Shown: positions 12,333-24,950, counted from the first letter of the stretch. The stretch: DNA of 64,000 nucleotides from Pycnopodia helianthoides (GCA_032158295.1 CM063264.1:11889758-11953757); one strand, 5' to 3'. A program made the numbers and translations. The notes: generated from the sequence alone by a model not told the origin.

Positions 12333-13078
12333 ATGGCATTGACGACTACATCTCGGAAGCGTTTTCTAACAGTTCTTGTGTTTGTTGTTGTTATTACACT
12401 GACGTCGGCATGTCCAACTGGTTGGAAGGAATGGAATGGCTCTTGTTACATTTTACTGCCAGCAAGATGACTTGGCTCAACGCTGATGAAGCTTGTAAAC
12501 AACGTGGAGCAAATATGATTGTCCCAAATTCACTTCGTGAGTACGAGTATATCCAGGAAGAGATGACCAATTGGATGATACGTAATGGTGCAACGACTGG
12601 TGATCTTTGGATTGGCTGTAAGGATGTTGGTAATACGAAGGAGATGAATTGTCAAGGTGATCAAGCGGCTCATCAAAACTGGAAAGATGGTGAGCCAAAT
12701 GAGGCAAGTAATGATTGCATTAGAATGACTAAAAGTTACGAATGGCAGCTGGCAGACAGGAGTTGTGGCAATTACTTCTTTGTGGCCTGTGAAACGAAGC
12801 TAGAGTTACCCAGTACAAGTCGCCCTAGACTAGCAGCCTCGTGGGCTCTATACATTCACGTGCCTGGGTTGTGTCTGCTCAACCATCAGATCAAGAGCTA
12901 TTCTGTTAAAGACCCTATTGGATGTGGTCTTGCCTGCTGGGCACAGCCTCGTTGCTACTCCTTCAATCTCTTGAAGAAGCTTGATGAAATCATTTGTCAG
13001 CTCAATGATGCAACTCGCCTTGAAGCTGACGTCACTGACATAACATTTATGGAAAAATGCTACTTTTATGAGCCTTAA
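12333..13078 (+). pseudogene. C-type lectin + PAN gene interrupted by a 1-nt frameshift
   Basis: The paralogue of the lectin at 1320-2060, same domain order and almost the same length (about 248 aa when read across the break). The ATG at 12333 opens a good signal peptide (residues 1-26, basic SRKR then a hydrophobic core) followed by CPTGWKEWNGSC, the long-form lectin start. This frame stops at TGA 12468-12470. Homology resumes in the next frame at about 12461 (AGC AAG ATG, matching PNKMNW of the paralogue), so one base seems to be missing near 12459-12463. Downstream are WIGC, EPN, LADRSC and then the PAN domain ending CYFYEP. WND is replaced by LAD, so the calcium site looks incomplete. Reading instead from ATG 12224 keeps the frame open but replaces the signal peptide and first cysteine pair with unrelated residues. 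A sequencing error is possible. An AATAAA follows at 13269. Confidence 0.75.
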
Positions 13079-13162
13079 ACTGTTAAGATGTCTACACAAG
13101 ATCGGTTTACTGTATAAAATGATGGGTTTTTTAAGTGTGTGGTTCAAAATTATTGTTTTGAC

Positions 13163-13345
13163 TTTGGACTCATTTTGCGCACTCGAATCAATTATTTCAT
13201 CCACTCGCGAACAATTTGTACGCTCAAAATCAATTTATGCACTCGAAATAATTAGTTTTTGCACTCAAAATAAACATTTTCTTGAGCTTTAAATCATTTT
13301 GCTTATGCGCACTCGAATTACAGTTATTGCATCTACTCACAATCA
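13163..13345. repeat. Degenerate GCACTCGAA tandem repeat downstream of the lectin
   Basis: About six or seven loose repeats of a unit near 25 bp with the core GCACTCGAA/CACTCAAA followed by AATTA or AATCA. It also appears in the duplicate at 19152-19334. The candidate poly(A) signal of the lectin lies inside it (13269-13274). Confidence 0.45.
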
Positions 13346-13631
13346 TTTTCATGACTCTTTTGCTGATTCTGGGCAACCTCGTCCCCATGGTTTACTTTAT
13401 TTCCAACCATGTTTACAATAGTAAACCCTGGGAGGGAAACTCCTTACGTGGACCCTGATTGGACAAAACCATGTTAACCTTTGTCAAAACAGCCGGCCGG
13501 CAACCTATGTACAAACAGGCCATTAAATCTGGTACCGGACCACGAGACCATGACGAATATGTGAATTTCGAAAAGCAGCCAGACAATTATAATTTTCATA
13601 CGTATCCAAAACCTTTGGATATGCAAATGAT

Positions 13632-14141
13632 CAGCGGCGGCGCTACGGGGGGGGGCACGGGGGGGGGGGGGGCAAATGCCCCCCCCAGTAATTTTTTTGG
13701 CCCCACCAGTTTGCCCCCCCCCCAGTTTTTCCCCGATGGCGGAAATTGAGTTTAATCCCAAACGATTGCACCCAATTCGTTAATTGTTGTTTGCGCTGTA
13801 AATAATAAACTCAATTTCATCCATCATAATTAGCTGGCACCATCAAAAAAGCCCAATACACTTTCCATCTCCGGCAATGTTAATAAAATGTGGATTTATT
13901 TATCTGTACAAGCTTGGAAACTTGCTATAAATAGAAATGCATTGTCTGCCCAAAACCGCAAGCAGCCATTGTACACGCAGTTCGCACAACACGTCACATT
14001 CACACAGTGCAAAATCTTATTTCTGGAGTGAATTGTAGGCTTATACAGTACATTATAGACTTTTGTTTGCCCCCCCCCCTAAATTTGAGTTTTCCCCCTC
14101 TTGCCCCCCCCCCCCGATTAACAGGTCTGGTGCCGCCACTG
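13632..14141. mobile_element. hAT-like miniature element with 8-bp target duplication (copy 1)
   Basis: 510 bp, starting CAGCGGCGGCGCTAC and ending GGTGCCGCCACTG, imperfect terminal inverted repeats. It is flanked on both sides by CAAATGAT (13624-13631 and 14142-14149), an 8-bp target site duplication as expected for hAT-type insertions. G-rich and C-rich runs sit just inside each end. No transposase frame is present. Confidence 0.75.
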
Positions 14142-15848
14142 CAAATGATCCAATACCAGGGTGAGAGATTTGCTCGGCCCCAGTGGCCTATCCAGGACCG
14201 CTGGGATGGGCTAATCAGCTTGCACAGATTCTTGTTCAGGAAGTACGTCATGCGTGCAGGTTGCAGTGTGAGTGTGATGCATGATTGGACTGAGCATGGG
14301 ACTGAGCATGGGACTGAGCATTAACGTTAACGATACGTTTGCCCATCCCAGCGCCTTTGGTTTTAAGGCAAGGCGCTGGGGACGAGCGAAGGTGAGAGAG
14401 CGGTCAACCTCGTACTGCTCGACACACCCTGGGGACGAGGTTGGATTCTGGGATCCACCGATACTACAGCACATTGCTCTGCATCACACAAACTTACACA
14501 CATTATTGAGAAATCTTTTGTTGAAGAAATATGGAATGATCCAAACAAGACAAACGGTAATAAACGCATAGCGACGAAGCTAAACAATCGTCACCAGTCC
14601 TTATTGTAACGTTATGGTTCTGAAAGTGCGACGGCACCGCCAGCGGAAAAAACACTAGTTAAATTTTTTTTAAAGGGGGGCTAGTTTTTCCGATCAAATT
14701 TCAGCAAAATTGCAGGGCAGAAAACTTCAAACTTATGACCAAAATAATAAGCACATAATAAACAAAAACAGTCAAATAAGTTTGAGTGATATCGTTCAAG
14801 TTGATCTTAGTCATTAAGTATGTAACGATTCGGGGTCCCTGTTAGTATTATTTGCTAACTTGAGCACTTTTTGTTATTTAAGAAGATTCGGGGAGGATGC
14901 TTACATGTACATTAGGAAATAGACTCGTTCAGTCGGAGGTTCTAATATATGTGTGTAGTTTTATTCACTTGCACAAAAATTAGTTAGTGGCCTGACGTTT
15001 CGACCCTAGCAGGGTCTTTCTCGAAGGCTAAAAAATGATAAACTTGGTATAGTCATGATTATCAACACTTGTCAATCAGTCCGCTGAGCTGAGGGTCGCA
15101 ACTGATCGGTTTTACATTAAAATAATAAGCCAGTAAATGTAAACTTATTTGGTAGTTTGCGTGTTTTCAGTCGGTCAGCGTGCGCGTTTTACGCTAACTC
15201 ACCGTCCAAAAGGCATGTTCTGTTCACTCTAGTTTTATAATAAAAGAGGAAAAGCAAAGGATTGTAGGCCTATATGATAAGTAATAATTGTAAATCAGCA
15301 GGATATGATAATATAAAGATGGAATAGAAACTGCCTCAATATCTCTCATGAAGCCTAAGCAAAAAGGCGGTCTTGTTTGTTGATCTCCGCCACAACATGT
15401 GACGGTCCCCAGGCGCAGCTTTTGATGCTTCTTGTTAATGGCTACCGTTATTTTTTATGGCGATTGTTTGCTTTGGGTTATTATTGAACACAATAGTTTT
15501 TGACTGAGGTTTTACCTTGCAGCAAATGCTTATACTGATTAATGGCTATGCCAAAAATTGCATTTTTTACTGTAATGAGCGAAGAGGTGCAAAATCTAAT
15601 CATCATTAGCGTTAAAATTTTACAATTCAACTGTGTAGAGGGAATCAGTGGCATGGATCGTCATTGAGCAAGCGACAAATTCGATCGTTCCACGAAAAGT
15701 CACATTTGAACCCTGAACATCCGGGCGCCCGGCCTGCCTTAGGCTGGTACTTACCCTGGGTGTGTTTTCGCGGGCGTCACCAACGACAGTTTCGGTTGAC
15801 TTGGCTATTGGTTAATCACTGGGCAATGACAGAAACAAACAGTTATTG

Positions 15849-17411
15849 CAGGGGCGGATCCAGGATTTTCCAAACGGGGGGGGGGGGGGGGGCGTGAAAA
15901 TTTACCAAGCAGCAATGGTGAATGTAATTTTGTGTGGATCCTACGAGCGCGTAACGCGAAGCCCTTACGACATGGGCCGGTTCCGGGGCCCGCTTAAATG
16001 CTCCGAAACAGTTAGGATTCTAGATGCTCTGTGGTGCGATCCATGCAATATATGACCACTTTTGTTTTAGCAAGATCATTATTAAAACTTCATTTTTGAG
16101 TTGGGAGTCATTGATTTGAATCAGCCATCCTGAGTTATAAAAATCAAAATGCAGGCTACAATAATACTTATTCAGGGGAAAAAAAACTGTTGGGTGAGAC
16201 AAATGATAATGCAATTTTTAATATAATTAACCAAATAGGGTCTCTTTGTCTATAAGTTTTCACATACTTGAGGATTAGAATGTGACACAAAATATGTTAC
16301 TGCTGATATAGTGATAAGAACAAGTTGTGCTTGTCTTCAGTGACAGCGCGATCGAGCATCAATAACATTAATGTACGAAAATGTGAGGGTAGGCCAAGAG
16401 GCCCCAGCCCTGCATCGCTGGTGTACTATCTGCACTATTGATAAATAACAGTTTGAAAGAAGCACAACAGATACTAACACTCTTTCTTGAATGCGAAAAA
16501 AATATGTGATTTTCTGAACAGAGTGAGACACGATTATACGATGCTATGATTATAAGATGCTACATGTATGTCTTCACAAGCCCCATAGGGCCAATCCACT
16601 TCGTTCGTATCCTTGCCAATTGGGCCTAGCACCATTGCAATCCTATTTTTTGCCCGATGTAACTTTTAATCCGTGTTATAAAACTTACCGATCAATGCTA
16701 CTGTAGGCCTACTTGTAGAAAGCCCTATTGCTAAACTTTTTTTTTTAAACATCACGGATTTTGGGGGAAAATTGATTACCTTTCGATCACGTATTAACAA
16801 CTTGCGCGAGAATCATAGTTGGGTTCCCTGAACAATTTCACAATATTTATACGATCTAATGGGGGCCAGACTGATTTACATAACGCGCTAAGCATAATAT
16901 CTTTTGCGCAGACGGGCTTAAGATGCGCACCGCATTACACGTATTTTCACAAAACCTTGATGGCGCGCTGATTGAATCAGTCTGGTCCCCATTAAATATC
17001 AGCAGTTGATCGTATAACTGTTGTGGATTGTTGAGGGAACCTGACAATGGTTTTCGCGCAAGTTAATGAGGTAAAAAAATCACACTCGCACGCGCGTGCT
17101 GACCTACTGCCAGAAACTTCTTTGCTGAGGTACGGCATGGTCGACTCACGGTGCGGGTGAATGATCTTCACGCCCCCGGACCCCGCGCCCCGCATTTGCA
17201 GGTGTTTCGCGCTTATGTTCAGTGTGTGAGAAAGACATTATAAGTAGCTTTTTTTTAAGAAAAAAAAACCAAAGAGGTAGGGCCTATGTCAATAACTTTG
17301 TCTCTCCCTCATTTTTCCCCTTGATGTTTTTTTTCTTTTTTTTTTTTTTCTTTTTTTTCTCAAGCAAAAAGGGGGGGCGTGCTCCCCCACGCCCCCCTGT
17401 ATCCGCCCCTG
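15849..17411. mobile_element. CAGGGGCGGATCCAGG-ended DNA element (copy 1)
   Basis: 1,563 bp with 16-bp terminal inverted repeats CAGGGGCGGATCCAGG and CCTGTATCCGCCCCTG (one mismatch), each followed inward by a G or C run. TATTG lies immediately outside both ends, a possible 5-bp target duplication. There is no convincing transposase. A smaller inverted repeat (16859-16993) lies inside. Confidence 0.65.
16859..16993. repeat. 135-bp inverted repeat nested in the larger element (copy 1)
   Basis: Ends ATGGGGGCCAGACTGATT and AATCAGTCTGGTCCCCAT are inverted with one mismatch. It probably represents a small insertion inside the 15849-17411 element. The same structure is present at 22828-22962. Confidence 0.55.
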
Positions 17412-18721
17412 TATTGGTTGCGTTCGGGTGCAGGAACGTAGCTCTTTGCCAGCTCAATCTAAAAATAGCACTGACGCGCGGTATTATTTAAAACGCTTGT
17501 TAAATATGCAACTATACTTATAGGCCTACTGGTGGCCATACAATCGAGACGAACTGTATACATCCGATCGATAAAACACACCTATTAGTTCACCTCTATT
17601 AGTGAACAACTCTGAGTGAATTTGATTATAATTTACAGTGAATTATCACACGACAAAAAATTAATTTTTCTACACAAACGTTATCCTATTCATTTAGGTG
17701 TAGGTCTAGGGGTAGAGTAAAGAGTAAAAATGCATGGTAGGATATGAACTGTTTCAATGTCAATGGTGTATTTTCAGGACATAGAATGTTATTATGGTCT
17801 CTCCTTTTAAACAAGGACACATAAACGAACAAAAGTTATTCAGATGAAAGCAAAGAAAGTACACACTTGCTCAGTTGAAACAGCTTGGTTAACAATAATT
17901 CTTTATGAGACAAATATTTTTAAATGAAACATGTCTGACAATGTACGAGATCCAAACGCCCAATAACAATGATGATCTGAAATGGCACTTTCTGGTTTGA
18001 AGGAATAGACTCTGTGTACTCATTTATTTTGAGTGAAGGTCAAGGTCTTGTTTTCCTATAAATTCACATTTAATTTGATTGTGCCACATGTGCATCAAGT
18101 CTGCTACTGCAGTATGGAGATTAACACAAAGGCAATCCCCGGGGTTACCAAACCTCCCCCACAAACCCTCGCACCAACCCCTCCTGCCAGGCACCCCTTC
18201 CTGGATATAATTATAATATTGTTTGCATTTCTCAATGATTGCCCTGTTGATCCATGGTCGACTGCACACAAAAGCCGTAAATTATCTCTCTCCAATAAAG
18301 CTCTGACAAGCAAGAATAGCCCCCCCCCCCGGCAGTTTCAGGATCAGGAACGTCCGTACGTTAATGTTCACTCTCGGCATGGGAAAGAGAGCTCTCCATT
18401 TGTTACCAATAGAGGTCGCACTTTGAGGGAGATGATACAAAGAATTTCGAGAAGAAAACGCAGTAGCATCAAGCACATGGATGGAAAGCAGTGTAGAAAC
18501 TCACGTGTAACACGCAACGGAACCTTGAGTTTGTTAACGTACAAGATCCAAGAGTCAAAAAGACAAAAGGTAAGAAGACAAAGCACTCAGTTCAAAGGGA
18601 CATTTTTGTTTTACTGGAAGATCTTTGTATTGAAATACTTTTGTGGATTGTTGTAACTTAATTGTAGAAAGCGGCAGGCATATTTTTGGCTGGGTGGGTC
18701 TCCGGGATCCCCCCCCCCCCT

Positions 18722-19067
18722 AAGTTACGAATGGCAGCTGGCAGACAGGAGTTGTGGCAATTACTTCTTTGTGGCCTGTGAAACGAAGCTAGAGTTACCC
18801 AGTACAAGTCGCCCTAGACTAGCAGCCTCGTGGGCTCTATACATTCACGTGCCTGGGTTGTGTCTGCTCAACCATCAGATCAAGAGCTATCCTGTTAAAG
18901 ACCCTATTGGATGTGGTCTTGCCTGCTGGGCACAGCCTCGTTGCTACTCCTTCAATCTCTTGAAGAAGCTTGATGAAATCATTTGTCAGCTCAATGATGC
19001 AACTCGCCTTGAAGCTGACGTCACTGACATAACATTTATGGAAAAATGCTACTTTTATGAGCCTTAA
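18722..19067 (+). pseudogene. 5'-truncated lectin fragment (lectin C-terminal end + PAN)
   Basis: The duplicated 3' part of the lectin gene: from SYEWQLADRSC through the PAN domain to CYFYEP and the same stop. It lacks the signal peptide, the first lectin cysteines and EPN, and has no start codon of its own before the PAN region. One replacement is visible (SYSVKDP in copy 1, SYPVKDP here). No promoter is expected, because upstream lies the 3' end of the duplicated unit. Confidence 0.88.
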
Positions 19068-19609
19068 ACTGTTAAGATGTCTACACAAGATCGGTTTACT
19101 GTATAAAATGATGGGTTTTTTAAGTGTGTGGTTCAAAATTATTGTTTTGACTTTGGACTCATTTTGCGCACTCGAATCAATTATTTCATCCACTCGCGAA
19201 CAATTTGTACGCTCAAAATCAATTTATGCACTCGAAATAATTAGTTTTTGCACTCAAAATAAACATTTTCTTGAGCTTTAAATCATTTTGCTTATGCGCA
19301 CTCGAATTACAGTTATTGCATCTACTCACAATCATTTTCATGACTCTTTTGCTGATTCTGGGCAACCTCGTCCCCATGGTTTACTTTATTTCCAACCATG
19401 TTTACAATAGTAAACCCTGGGAGGGAAACTCCTTACGTGGACCCTGATTGGACAAAACCATGTTAACCTTTGTCAAAACAGCCGGCCGGCAAACAGGCCA
19501 TTAAATCTGGTACCGGACCACGAGACCATGACGAATATGTGAATTTCGAAAAGCAGCCAGACAATTATAATTTTCATACGTATCCAAAACCTTTGGATAT
19601 GCAAATGAT

Positions 19610-20109
19610 CAGCGGCGGCGCTACGGGGGGGGGGGGGCAAATGCCCCCCCCCCAGTAATTTTTTTGGCCCCACCAGTTTGCCCCCCCCCCCCAGTTTTTC
19701 CCCGATGGCGGAAATTGAGTTTAATCCCAAACGATTGCACCCAATTCGTTACATTGTTGTTTGCGCTGTAAATAATAAACTCAATTTCATCCATCATAAT
19801 TAGCTGGCACCATCAAAAAAGCCCAATACACTTTCCATCTCCGGCAATGTTAATAAAATGTGGATTTATTTATCTGTACAAGCTTGGAAACTTGCTATAA
19901 ATAGAAATGCATTGTCTGCCCAAAACCGCAAGCAGCCACTGTACACGCAGTTCGCAGAACACGTCACATTCACACAGTGCAAAACCTTATTTCTGGAGTG
20001 AATTGTAGGCTTATACAGTACATTATAGACTTTTGTTTGCCCCCCCCCCCTAAATTTGAGTTTTCCCCCTCTTGCCCCCCCCCGATTAACAGGTCTGGTG
20101 CCGCCACTG
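19610..20109. mobile_element. hAT-like miniature element (copy 2)
   Basis: The duplicate of 13632-14141, 500 bp, with the same ends and the same CAAATGAT flanks (19602-19609 and 20110-20117). It differs mainly in C and G run lengths, so it was carried by the segmental duplication rather than inserted separately. Confidence 0.72.
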
Positions 20110-21820
20110 CAAATGATCCAATACCAGGGTGAGAGATTTGCTCGGCCCCAGTGGCCTATCCAGGACCGCTGGGATGGGCTAATCAGCTTGCACAGATTCT
20201 TGTTCAGGAAGTATGTCATGCGTGCAGGTTGCAGTGTGAGTGTGATGCATGATTGGACTGAGCATGGGACTGAGCATGGGACTGAGCATTAACGTTAACG
20301 ATACGTTTGCCCATCCCAGCGCCTTTGGTTTTAAGGCAAGGCGCTGGGGACGAGCGAAGGTGAGAGAGCGGTCAACCTCGTACTGCTCGACACACCCTGG
20401 GGACGAGGTTGGATTCTGGGATCCACCGATACTACAGCACATTGCTCTGCATCACACAAACTTACACACATTATTGAGAAATCTTTTGTTGAAGAAATAT
20501 GGAATGATCCAAACAAGACAAACGGTAATAAACGCATAGCGACGAAGCTAAACAATCGTCACCAGTCCTTATTGTAACGTTATGGTTCTGAAAGTGCGAT
20601 GGCACCGCCAGCGGAAAAAACACTAGTTAAATTTTTTTTTAAAGGGGGGCTAGTTTTTCCGATCAAATTTCAGCAAAATTGCAGGGCAGAAAACTTCAAA
20701 CTTATGACCAAAATAATAAGCACATAATAAACAAAAACAGTCAAATAAGTTTGAGTGATATCGTTCAAGTTGATCTTAGTCATTAAGTATGTAACGATTC
20801 GGGGTCCCTGTTAGTATTATTTGCGAACTTGAGCACTTTTTTGTTATTTAAGAAGATTCGGGGGAGGATGCTTACATGTACATTAGGAAATAGACTCGTT
20901 CAGTCGGAGGTTCTAATATATGTGTGTAGTTTTATTCACTTGCACAAAAATTAGTCAGTGGCCTGACGTTTCGACCCTAGCAGGGTCTTTCTCGAAGGCT
21001 AAAAAATGATAAACTTGGTATAGTCATGATTATCAACACTTGTCAATCAGTCCGCTGAGCTGAGGGTCGCAACTGATCGGTTTTACATTAAAATAATAAG
21101 CCAGTAAATGTAAACTTATTTGGTAGTTTGCGTGTTTTCAGTCGGTCAGCGTGCGCGTTTTACGCTAACTCACCGTCCAAAAGGCATGTTCTGTTCACTC
21201 TAGTTTTATAATAAAAGAGGAAAAGCAAAGGATTGTAGGCCTATATGATAAGTAATAATTGTAAATCAGCAGGATATGATAATATAAAGATGGAATAGAA
21301 ACTGCCTCAATATCTCTCATGAAGCCTAAGCAAAAAGGCGGTCTTGTTTGTTGATCTCCGCCACAACAAGTGACGGTCTCCAGGCGCAGCTTTTGATGCT
21401 TCTTGTTAATGGCTACCGTTATTTTTTATGGCGATTGTTTGCTTTGGGTTATTATTGAACACAATAGTTTTTGACTGAGGTTTTTACCTTGCAGCAAATG
21501 CTTATACTGATTAATGGCTATGCCAAAAATTGCATTTTTTACTGTAATGAGCGAAGAGGTGCAAAATCTAATCATCATTAGCGTTAAAATTTTACAATTC
21601 AACTGTGTAGAGGGAATTAGTGGCATGGATCGTCATTGAGCAAGCGACAAATTCGATCGTTCCACGAAAAGTCACATTTGAACCCTGAACATCCGGGCGC
21701 CCGGCCTGCCTTAGGCTGGTACTTACCCTGGGTGTGTTTTCGCGGGCGTCACCAACGACAGTTTCGGTTGACTTGGCTATTGGTTAATCACTGGGCAATG
21801 ACAGAAACAAACAGTTATTG

Positions 21821-23379
21821 CAGGGGCGGATCCAGGATTTTCCAAACGGGGGGGGGGCGTGAAAATTTACCAAGCAGCAATGGTGAATGTAATTTTTGTG
21901 TGGATCCTACGAGCGCGTAACGCGAAGCCCTTACGACATGGGCCGGTTCCGGGGCCCGCTTAAATGCTCCGAAACAGTTAGGATTCTAGATGCTCTGTGG
22001 TGCGATCCATGCAATATATGACCACTTTTGTTTTAGCAAGATCATTATTAAAACTTCATTTTTGAGTTGGGAGTCATTGATTTGAATCAGCCATCCTGAG
22101 TTATAAAAATCAAAATGCAGGCTACAATAATACTTATTCAGGGGAAAAAAAACTGTTGGGTGAGACAAATGATAATGCAATTTTTAATATAATTAACCAA
22201 ATAGGGTCTCTTTGTCTATAAGTTTTCACATACTTGAGGATTAGAATGTGACACAAAATATGTTACTGCTGATATAGTGATAAGAACAAGTTGTGCTTGT
22301 CTTCAGTGACAGCGCGATCGAGCATCAATAACATTAATGTACGAAAATGTGAGGGTAGGCCAAGAGGCCCCAGCCCTGCATCGCTGGTGTACTATCTGCA
22401 CTATTGATAAATAACAGTTTGAAAGAAGCACAACGGATACTAACACTCTTTCTTGAATACGAAAAAAATATGTGATTTTCTGAACAGAGTGAGACACGAT
22501 TATACGATGCTATGATTATATGATGCTACATGTATGTCTTCACTATCCCCATAGGGCCAATCCACTTCGTTCGTATCCTTGCCAATTGGGCCTAGCACCA
22601 TTGCAATCCTATTTTTTTGCCCGATGTAACTTTTAATCCGTGTTATAAAACTTATCGATCAATGCTACTGTAGGCCTACTTGTAGAAAGCCCTATTGCTA
22701 AACTTTTTTTTTAAACATCACGGATTTTGGGGGAAAATTGATTACCTTTCGATCACGTATTAACAACTTGCGCGAGAATCATACTAGTTGGGTTCCCTGA
22801 ACAGTTTCACAATATTTATACGATCTAATGGGGGCCAGACTGATTTACATAACGCGCTAAGCATAATATCTTTTGCGCAGACGGGCTTAAGATGCGCACC
22901 GCATTACACGTATTTTCACAAAACCTTGATGGCGCGCTGATTGAATCAGTCTGGTCCCCATTAAATATCGGCAGTTGATCGTATAACTGTTGTGGATTGT
23001 TGAGGGAACCTGACAATGGTTTTCGCGCAAGTTAATGAGGTACAAAAATCACACTCGCACGCGCGTGCTGACCTACTGCCAGAAACTTCTTTGCTGAGGT
23101 ACGGCATGGTCGACTCACGGTGCGGGTGAATGATCTTCACGCCCCCGGACCCCGCGCCCCGCATTTACAGGTGTTTCGCGCTTATGTTCAGTGTGTGAGA
23201 AAGACATTATAAGTAGCTTTTTTTTAAGAAAAAAAAAAACAAAGAGGTAGGGCCTATGTCAATAACTTTGTCTCTCCCTCATTTTTCCCCTTGATGTTTT
23301 TTTTTTTTTTTTTTTTTTTTTTTTTCTCTCAAGCAAAAAAGGGGGGCGTGCGCCCCACGCCCCCCTGTATCCGCCCCTG
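21821..23379. mobile_element. CAGGGGCGGATCCAGG-ended DNA element (copy 2)
   Basis: The duplicate of 15849-17411, 1,559 bp, with the same inverted ends and the same TATTG flanks. The nested inverted repeat is at 22828-22962. Confidence 0.62.
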
Positions 23380-24950
23380 TATTGGTTGCGTTCGGGTGTG
23401 GGAACGTAGCTCTTTGCCAGCTCAATCTAAAAATAGCACTGACGCGCGGTATTATTTAAAACGCTTGTTAAATATGCAACTATACTTATAGGCCTACTGG
23501 TGGCCATACAATCGAGACGAACTGTATACATCCGATCGATCAAACACACCTCTTAGTTCACCTCTATTAGTGAACAACTCTGAGTGAATTTGATTATAAT
23601 TTACAGTGAATTCTCACACGACAAAAAATTAATTTTTCTACACAAACGTTATCCTATTCATTTAGGTGTAGGTCTAGGGGTAGAGTAAAGAGTAAAAATG
23701 CATGGTAGGATATGAACTGTTTCAATGTCAATGGTGTATTTTCAGGACATAGAATGTTATTATGGTCTCTCCTTTTAAACAAGGACACATAAACGAACAA
23801 AAGTTATTCAGATGAAAGCAAAGAAAGTACACACTTGCTCAGTTGAAACAGCTTGGTTAACAAAAATTCTTTATGAGACATATATTTTTAAATGAAACAT
23901 GTCTGACAATGTACGAGATCCAAACGCCCAATAACAATGATGATCTGAAATGGCACTTTCTGGTTTGAAGGAATAGACTCTGTGTACTCATTTATTTTGA
24001 GTGAAGGTCAAGGTCTTGTTTTCCTATAAATTCACATTTAATTTGATTGTGCCACATGTGCATCAAGTCTGCTACTGCAGTATGGAGATTAACACAAAGG
24101 CAATCCCCGGGGTTACCAAACCTCCCCCACAAACCCTCGCACCAACCCCTCCTGCCAGGCACCCCTTCCTGGATATAATTATAATATTGTTTGCATTTCT
24201 CAATGATTGCCCTGTTGATCCATGGTCGACTGCACACAAAAGCCGTAAATTATCTCTCTCCAATAAAGCTCTGACAAGCAAGAATAGCCCCCCCCCCCCC
24301 CGGCAGTTTCAGGATCAGGAACGTCCGTACGTTAATGTTCACTCTCGGCATGGGAAAGAGAGCTCTCCATTTGTTACCAATAGAGGTCGCACTTTGAGGG
24401 AGATGATACAAAGAATTTCGAGAAGAAAACGCAGTAGCATCAAGCACATGGATGGAAAGCAGTGTAGAAACTCACGTGTAACACGCAACGGAACCTTGAG
24501 TTTGTTAACGTACAAGATCCAAGAGTCAAAAAGACAAAAGGTAAGAAGACAAAGCACTCAGTTCAAAGGGACATTTTTGTTTTACTGGAAGATCTTTGTA
24601 TTGAAATACTTTTGTGGATTGTTGTAACTTAATTGTAGAAAGCGGCAGGCATATTTTTGGCTGGGTGGGTCTCCGGGATCCCCCCCCCCCCCCTAAGTTA
24701 GGCCCCCTCCATGGTTAGGCCCTGTTTCGTATTGCTCGCTGCATATGTGGGGAAGCCAACAATGGCCAATTTTTAATGCAAATTCATTGTTTATTTGTTC
24801 ATTGTATCCAAGCTTTTGTCCCTACGAAAAGATATTTGATGGTCATTTGTTAATGTTATAGACCACTTAAAATGTGTAAAATTTGGCATTTTGACGGCCT
24901 GAATAATGAATTGAAATTTGACCTTTGTTTTCTACCATGCTTTTGAGAAT

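Larger units (their letters stand above)
12733..18721. repeat. Tandem segmental duplication, copy 1 (5,989 bp)
   Basis: The first of two head-to-tail copies. It starts inside the lectin gene at AAGTTACGAATGG and ends in a C run just before the same AAGTTA at 18722. The offset to copy 2 is 5,989 bp at the left edge. By eye the copies differ at only scattered bases, homopolymer lengths and one 11-bp indel (present at about 13501-13511, absent in copy 2). Confidence 0.92.
18722..24694. repeat. Tandem segmental duplication, copy 2 (5,973 bp)
   Basis: The second head-to-tail copy, starting at the AAGTTA junction and ending in a C run before AAGTTAGGCCCC at 24695. It carries the same internal elements as copy 1: the hAT-like element at 19610-20109, the CAGGGGCGG element at 21821-23379 and the nested inverted repeat at 22828-22962. 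Near-identity with copy 1 indicates a recent event. Confidence 0.92.

Noticed and set aside
12224..12460. Alternative start of the second lectin at ATG 12224
   Set aside because: It keeps the frame open but gives no signal peptide and loses the first lectin cysteine pair, which is present in another frame from 12333.
12848..13204. 118-codon minus-strand frame, repeated at 18837-19193
   Set aside because: A shadow of the lectin PAN domain on the opposite strand.
15664..15897. 77-codon frame ending in a GGGG stretch (and 94-codon version at 21636)
   Set aside because: It runs into the terminal repeat and G run of the CAGGGGCGG element. The C-terminus is transposon sequence and the rest has no recognisable character.
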